Shown here piece by piece: positions 57,761-64,000 of a stretch of 64,000 nt of DNA. The DNA lies in contig OY821791.1 in the NCBI GenBank assembly GCA_963682175.1, positions 16,272,542 through 16,336,541 on the forward strand, written 5' to 3'. The notes below the pieces were generated by a model that saw only the letters and a program-made list of their open reading frames with translations, did no database searches and had not been told where the DNA came from. Both the position numbers and the translations under genes were made by a program. Position 1 is the first letter of the stretch. Every line of letters starts with the position of its first letter. Source of the stretch: Triglochin maritima. Taxonomy: Eukaryota > Streptophyta > Magnoliopsida > Alismatales > Juncaginaceae.

Positions 57761-60341
57761 TCTCAGAGTCAACCATAGTCAGAACTGGATTGAATGACAC
57801 CATGTTGGTGCATGTATCTAGTTGAATTGTTCCCCATGTTGCACTGAGAGTCCTGAGGCACAGATTCCACACCCCTCACATGTATTGGTTCTTTTATTTG
57901 CTCGAGTGATGGTGGGTGTGTAGATGAATTACTCCCTTTTTCTCACTTCCTTTTTGATTTTGTGATGATTTATTTGATTCAGAAATCTTATAGATACGTG
58001 ATCTCATCACAACATCACTTTGATTGCATACTATTTCTGGCTCACTATCAACATGAAAGATATTAAATTCAGCTTTTAAGTTTCCAAAAGATAGTTACAT
58101 GAGCCCATTTCGGCAATTTATCAAAGCTTCAGAAGTGGCTAAAAAGGGTCTGCCTAGTATTACAGGAATTTGTCTCTTAGGATTTACAACAGGTTCAGTG
58201 TTTAGTACGACAAAATCCATTGGGTAAATGAAGTCACCAACCTTAATCAAAACATCCTCTACTATACCTCTTGGTCTTTTAATAGAGCAATCAGCAAATT
58301 GAAGGGTTGTCTTAGAGGGTTTTAGTGGACCAAGGTTGAGTTGCTCATAGACAGAGAACGGGAGTAAGTTAACACTAGCACCAAGGTCTAGAAGGGCTTT
58401 GTTGATAAAAGTATCTCCTATCACACATGAAATTGTGGGACACCCAGGGTCCTTATACTTTATAGGAGATGAGTTAGACAGAATAGAGCTTATGTTTGCA
58501 GTTAAGAATGCCTTCTTTGGTATGTTCTTTTTTCTCTTTTTAGTGCACAGATCTTTTGAAAATTTAGCATAAGCAGGTATTTGTTGAATCATATCTAGGA
58601 GTGGAATATTCACCTTAACTTGCTTAAATACTTCCAAAATTTTCTCCATTTGTGCACTTGAGCTCTTCTTGAGTCTATCGGGGAATGGGACCTTAGGAAC
58701 ATAGACTCACTCAGGTTGAGCTATATGTTCAGGTTGAGTAGGTGGGTTGGGCTTTTCAATTTGGACTTCAGGTTCAATGGTCAGGTCATATGTGGGTGCT
58801 TGACGGCTAGATTGATTAGGAGTTCTAGGGTTTACCACAATGTTATCAACTTGTTTTCCAGACCATAATGATACGACTACATTTATTTGTTGGAACGGTC
58901 CCTCCTCATGAACCATTTGAACCGGTCTAGGGTTATTACTTCCTAGAGGTGGTTGATAGGGTTGATATTGATTATTAGATCTTGGGTTCACCTCAGGTTG
59001 ACTTGGAAACTGACTCTTTTCTCTTTCACCTACGTTTTGTGCTAGTTGGCTGACTTGCGTTTCTAGCCTTTGGAAAGATTGGTTGGTTGTTTACATAAAA
59101 GTCTTGACCAAATTTTCCAAGCGTGTCAATCTATCATCATAATGTCCATTGTTACTAAACCCAGATGATGTATTATTTTGGTTATACGGGTTTGGTTGTT
59201 GTCTACGAGGTTGACCTTGTTGGTTCCATGAAAGATTGGGATGGTTACGCCAACCCGGGTTATAGGTTGATGTGTATGGGTCATTTCTAGAATGGTTAAA
59301 GGTGGCATTAACTTGTTCCAAGTCCGCACAATCCTCCATTGTATGACCAGCTTGACCACATCTAGAGCAAGGGATAGAAGATGCTTGATTCACTAGGGGT
59401 CGGGTTTTTACCTCTAGACTTTCCATTCTGCGCATAAGGGTAGCTAGTTTTGCTTCAGCAGCAACCGTAGCATCTACAGCTAAGACACCTAGTTTGGGTT
59501 GACTTGCTATTCTAGATCCAATACTCGGATTATTCGGCTCTCTAGCGTTGTCCCATTGCATACTGTTTTCGGCTAAATCCTCAGGAAAAGTCCAAGCATC
59601 ATTCTCATTTTTGGGCATGAAGTTTCCTTGGCTTACAGATTCTACCATAACCCTAGATGTGGGTGTCAATCCCTCATAGATAATTTCGCACAATTGCCAT
59701 CTTGGAATTCCATGATGAGGGCATTGGGTCAATAGACTTTTAAATCTTTCTAAATAGGAATAGAACGGCTCGCTCTCAGATTGAACGAATGCAACAATTT
59801 CATTCCTAATCCTAATAGTCTTATGGTTGGGGAAATATTTCTTTAAGAATACTTGAACAAACTCGGCCCAACTCCTAATAGATATTTCGGCTAGACTATG
59901 TAGCCATTTCTTAGCGTCGTCCTTCAGTGCTAGAGGCACGAATTTAAGACGCACTGCCTCCTCAGAGATATGCTGGTATTGCATAAGGGAGCAGATTTCC
60001 TCAAAATCTCTAAGGAAGAGATATGGGTCTTCCCTAGAGGTGAACTTGGGCAACATACTCATGTATTGTGCCTTCAGTTCGAAGTCGCGACCCGGTATGG
60101 TGGGCATAACGATGCACGATGGCTGAGCAGCCATCGTTGGGTAGCACCGATCCCTCAGAGTCATAGGTGGTGCAACAGACGGGCCCACTACATTCTCACC
60201 CATTGGATCCGGGTGAGGTGGTGCAAGAGGTGGAGTGGGGCTAAGCTCCAGACTGGAATCTAGATGAACTCGTGAGAGTCGATTACCCAAGTCACGAACC
60301 CAAATCTGAGTGCACCGGTTTGAATCAATTTTTGAATTCAA
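57761..60341 (-). pseudogene. Element D' gag-protease with three nonsense mutations
   Basis: Same order as copy 1: gag start at 60341, capsid blocks, HHGIPRWQLC, CCHC knuckle CSRCGQAGHTMEDC, heptad region, KDLCTKKRK, protease DLGASVNLLP and ILGRPF. Here the 7 bases missing from copy 1 are present and the stretch before the protease is in frame (KKAFLTANISSILSN). The frame is instead closed by stops at 59091-59093 (CAA to TAA), 58707-58709 (CGA to TGA) and 58095-58097 (CAA to TAA). The C-terminal Ser/Lys tail near 57950 also has a one-base indel. Both copies are therefore dead, but by different lesions. Confidence 0.87.
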
Positions 60342-61685
60342 ATTCGAAATTTAAATTCCAAATTCAAATTCAAGAATCAATTGATTATTTTATTTTATTT
60401 TATTTTTAAAATTTGTTTTTAAAATTGTTTTTTATAAATTTTTTTTCAAAAATGGAAACAAACAATCGAATGGGAAAGATGAGAAAGGAATCCTAATCTA
60501 GAGAATTGAGATGAGAAGAGAAAGAAGACTCAGATGAGAAGGGAAACTTAACTCTAAAAGATAGATAAGACGGTTGGTCAGAAGTTTCCTAAACAAGCAC
60601 GGTTCAAACAATCCTAGACCTAGTGTCGCTTAAATCTAGACGACTCCTAACTGGTTGAGTCGAATTGATTCGCTTGATTCACCTCCCTCACTAATCAAAC
60701 AAAATTGGTCAGGCAGTGTGTAGCTAGTGGGGGCGCTTCCGACTGAGGCGGTGCCAATTAGACAACCACTTCGCTTGAAAGACTTTCGTCAACACAAAAA
60801 CACTTTCTAGACACCAAATTAAATTCGATCAGCTTCAAGTCATAGCAAGTCAAACCAATCTTCTCCTTAATTGTGTCAGAGTCCTTAGGGGCCAATGTCT
60901 AATTGATTTTAATTTTAAGGCTTGGGTAACACTTCAGGATTGTGATTTGTGGGCCATAGAAGGGTGATGAACTCCCCACCGTATCTTTTCCTACGGAGTT
61001 GCCCTTAAGATAGTTTAACTTAAATCTAGCAGAGATAGTCAAACATTGGTCTTTAGTTGGGGGACAATTGCAAGGTTGTATGCAAACTAAATTATATGCT
61101 TAAATGCAATCGATAAAAAACCGCGCACGTACCTTGCCTCCAGCACTCTTCAACTAGAATTAATTTGCAAGAATTTAGCAAAAATAATGCAAACAAAACA
61201 CTATATGATGCATGCACTAAGTCCTTCTAATTTTGCCAATTTTTAGGTCAGAGTTGAATTATTGCCAATTATGGAATTTTTTCACTAACACGAGCAGTTC
61301 TAAAAAGGAAATTTTCCGAAACTAGAAATTACGAGGAAAAAGGCAACAAAGGTTACCTACGCACGCTCAGTCGGGTTCGCCGCCCGCTCTCGCAAATTTC
61401 CAGTCGCTCTACGCGTCCACCCAGAGATGGAGACAACCCCAGACAAATTTGAAGCCCAGATGTTTCAGACGTGCGGCGGATCCGCCGCAGGTTGTGCTTG
61501 AGATGCGGCAATTTTGCCGCCCTTCTTGCTTCGAATGTGCTCGGATTTCGCCGCGCACTCCGTTGTCTCCTGAAATGCAAATCCAAATAGTTAGATCGCG
61601 CACACGATAAACAGAAGAAAAAAAATCGAAATTACAAAAATAAACAAAAATCTTTGTCGCCTCCCCGGCAACGACGCCAAAAACT
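60342..61685 (-). other. Element D' leader and primer site
   Basis: Complete leader of 1.3 kb. Palindromes GCGGCGGATCCGCCGC and GCGGCAATTTTGCCGC lie at about 61473-61520. The primer-binding site complement TCCCCGGCAACGACGCCA is at 61662-61679, one base different from the tRNA-Asp complement in element A, followed by AAAACT and the LTR. Confidence 0.85.
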
Positions 61686-62858
61686 TGATGAGAATTAAAT
61701 TTATACCGCAAGTGCACGACGTCAATGAAGACGTGGCAAGTACGGGTCAAACACAAGGAGGGAGAGATATTGTTATTTTTTTGATTTTGGATTTAGGAAA
61801 GAAAGAGAGAGAAATAAGTTTGGTTTGAGATTTTTGGTTTTTAATTATCTAAAGCAAGAACAACAAAAACTAAAAAGAAAATAAAGCAAAGATGGACGAG
61901 AGTCCAGCGGGTGGAGGTTTAGATATCGGGTTTTGATTAGAGAATTCTGAAACTTATAATAAATCACATTAGTTATAAAGCATTACATTATAAATGGCTC
62001 AACATAAACTCAAGTAATCAAAATATACTAACACGAAATTAAAATAATAACGTAATTCTTCTTCTCATCACCCTAAATCCGTCACCCCCACCCTTTGGAG
62101 AGAGTTAGAAACTCATGGATGGATGGAAGGAGAAGGGTCCTAGAGAAACTACAAAAGAAAACTAAAAACACAAATAAAAGAATAGAATTTTATTGCTAAA
62201 AAGAAGAGGAGGAGAGGAACCCCTTTCAATACATGTTTCGGCCTTATTTATAGGCTCAACTGGGGATCCTAATACATAAAAGGAAAGTACACGCGTCTAT
62301 AAAACATTGGTAAAAATTTGAGCACACGGATCAACTTTTGTACGGTGGAATCGCCGCATTTTGTAAATGAGGTGCGGCGGAATCGCCACCTTTTTGGCTC
62401 GGAATCGATCCGGATTTTTCCTGTGTGTTTATGGTATGTTTTAGCTGTCCTTTGCGCGTCCGAATTAATTATTGCATATCTTTGGAGATCCGAGTTAATT
62501 TCTTCATATATTTGGAGATCCAAATTGATTTTTCTTTAGAACTTCTCCAAAATAATCTTTTGGTACTCGTAATTTGCAGTCGGGTTCTCGGCTTTTGCAA
62601 TTAAGTCCCTGACCATTTTGTAATTAGGTCTTTGAATGCTTTTATGCTTGGATGAACTTCAATTTGAATCCCGATAATCTTGAACATGGTCTTTATGATA
62701 GAAATGAGTCTCTTGCACGCGTTTATCCTCGGGATATGGGTAATTTGCTTAAGGTCCCTGTATTCTGTAAATAAGACTAAACACATACCTTAGTAGCATT
62801 TATTGATATAAAATTAATCTAAATGAAAGACATATGATGCAATGTATGCAATGCATCA
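61686..62858 (-). repeat. Element D' 5' LTR
   Basis: Family-2 LTR in reverse orientation, TGATGAGAATT...GCAATGCATCA. The palindromes near 62343-62390 have drifted (ACGGTGGAATCGCCGC) compared with the 3' LTR. Confidence 0.9.
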
Positions 62859-63226
62859 TAGGTTGTAGTGTAATGATTGGTGAGTAGTTCCATCCCCATT
62901 TGGGGGGTGGAGAAATATGTGATATGATCTTGTAGTGTATTAGGTGTGTGTTATCTTAATCCCTTGATCCTTATATGATTTCCATAACCATCTAATGGGA
63001 TCTAACTCTTATATTTGATATCCTAATGCTCTTGAATGAATCTTAGCTTATGCTTAGATTAGTGGACCTATTTTTTGGGGAATGATAAGGTGAGGATATG
63101 GATGGAATTAATATTGGAAACACAATTTGTAGTGTTTGTACTCTTGTTGCCTTTACCTTGGTTAATGCCTTGTATGTTTTAATGATATTGGGTTATCTTA
63201 TTTCATGTGGAGGCATAGTAGCGTCT
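62859..63226 (+). mobile_element. Element C 3' LTR, continuation
   Basis: After TAGGT the family-1 LTR sequence resumes (AGTTCCATCCCCATTTGGGG near 62886, GATTTCCATAACCATCTAATGGG near 62978) in the plus orientation. It is cut at 63226 by the next LTR. Confidence 0.85.
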
Positions 63227-64000
63227 TGATGAGAATTTTATTTATACCGCAAGTGCACGGTGTCAATGAAGACGTGGCGAATACGGGTCGAACACAGGGA
63301 GGGAGAGATTTGTTATTTTCGTGTGATTTTCGATTAAGGAGAAGAAGGAGAGAAGAAATAAATTTGGTTTTGAGATTTTTGGGTTTTAATTATGTAAAGC
63401 AAGAAACAAGAACAATTAAAACTAAAACAAGAACAAAGAGGTGAATTCCGTCAGGTGAAGGTTTAGATTTAGGTTTTAGATTAGAGAATTCAGAAACTTA
63501 TAATAAATCATGTTAGTTATGAAGCATTACATGATAAATGATTTAACACAAACTCAAGTAATCAAAATATACTAACACAAAATTAAAATAATAACTTTTA
63601 TTCGTCTTCTCTTCACCCTAAATCCGTCACCTCCACCCTTTGGAAAGAGTTAGAAACTCATGGAGGGAGGAAGAAGGGGTCCTAGAGGCATTACAATAGA
63701 AAAGTAAAAACAAGAAATAAAAGACAGAATTTTATTAATGAAAAGAAGAATACAAAACTAAGATTAAGAATAAAAACTACCACCAAAGACTAAGGACCCT
63801 TCTAACATCGTTCTTGGGTCTATTTATAGTTGCTACAAGGGATCTAGGTATAATATTGGAAAGTACACGTGTCCAGACACGACTGGACGAAATTAGGAGA
63901 CGCGGATCGATGCTTGGGCGGCGGAAACGCCGCACATTGTGTTTGTGGTGCGGCGGAAACGCCGCACAATCTGGCTTGATTTTGTCCGGATTTTGGTTGA
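63227..64000 (-). mobile_element. Element E: diverged family-2 LTR, runs off the window
   Basis: It begins TGATGAGAATTTTATTTATACCGCAAGTGC, matching the reverse-oriented family-2 LTR start, with many differences from D. It carries GCGGCGGAAACGCCGC twice near 63917-63970. Because its left neighbour is element C rather than a primer site or polypurine tract, it is the outer edge of a minus-strand element or a solo LTR whose other end lies beyond the window. Confidence 0.82.

Larger units (their letters stand above)
49401..61419. repeat. Copy 2 of the ~12-kb tandem duplication
   Basis: 12,019 bp, starting inside the B protease (49401 equals 31623) and ending in the D leader (61419 equals 49400). 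It is the more complete copy of B gag and leader, retains the empty target site of element A near 49820, and contains the start of element D'. Confidence 0.9.
55492..62858 (-). mobile_element. Element D': complete gag-protease-only Athila element, TSD TAGGT
   Basis: 7367 bp between TAGGT at 55487-55491 and 62859-62863. Its LTRs are 1171 bp (55492-56662, 3') and 1173 bp (61686-62858, 5'). The host sequence closes perfectly into a family-1 LTR when D' is removed. Internal sequence is only 5.0 kb and encodes gag and protease, so the element is non-autonomous. Its two LTRs differ more from each other than the 3' LTR differs from its duplicate at 43494-44664, so the insertion is older than the tandem duplication. 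Confidence 0.92.

Overview
The window is nuclear DNA of a flowering plant, almost certainly a eudicot. It holds one host gene with GT-AG introns in a thick bed of nested, mostly decayed transposons; there is no bacterial, organellar or rRNA/tRNA content. The species cannot be named from the sequence.

Left part (1-12.7 kb): a partial family-1 Athila-type LTR (1-1350), a 194-bp hAT-type MITE (1528-1721) and a solo gypsy LTR with an ACAAG target duplication (2239-4004). The only convincing host gene follows: a three-exon bHLH transcription factor of the subgroup IVa type (coding 5597-8124, + strand, 303 aa). Next is a decayed CACTA transposase (TNPD) on the minus strand, split cleanly by an old solo LTR (10553-12130, TSD TTATC).

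Middle part (12.7-30 kb): a solo family-1 LTR (12742-14147, TSD ATATA), an old Athila element with a gag pseudogene (14148-17529), CACTA fragments (DUF4216 piece and a TNPA-like transposase, 18.7-20.4 kb), a large chromovirus-type LTR carrying a 68-bp tandem array with a three-monomer higher-order period (20529-23641), more Athila pieces, and a Copia (SIRE-like) 5' LTR plus gag (26968-29747) inserted in the 3' untranslated region of an Athila element and cut off by a deletion.

Right part (30-64 kb): a stack of Athila-lineage Ty3/gypsy elements that use the tRNA-Asp primer site and carry gag or gag-protease but no reverse transcriptase, RNase H or integrase. Element A (32045-39445, TSD GTGCC) is very young, with two 1555-bp LTRs and one open reading frame that keeps a zinc knuckle but has neither capsid nor protease. 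It sits inside element B (minus strand). Element D (minus strand, TSD TAGGT) sits in the LTR of element C. A block of about 12 kb running from the protease of B to the leader of D is duplicated in tandem (31623-49400 and 49401-61419). The junction has a 3-bp microhomology. Copy 2 retains the empty target site of A, and copy 1 has lost 1.6 kb next to the gag start. The order of events reads as C, then B and D, then the duplication, then the insertion of A.

The elements depend on one another. None can copy itself with what is seen here, so all must borrow reverse transcriptase and integrase from an autonomous Athila elsewhere. Shared cis signals (tRNA-Asp primer site, a stem-loop just before the polypurine tract, paired GC-rich palindromes in LTR and leader) suggest how they are recognised. 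A conserved C-terminal segment found in A, B and a C-like fragment but not in D is the best candidate for something undescribed.
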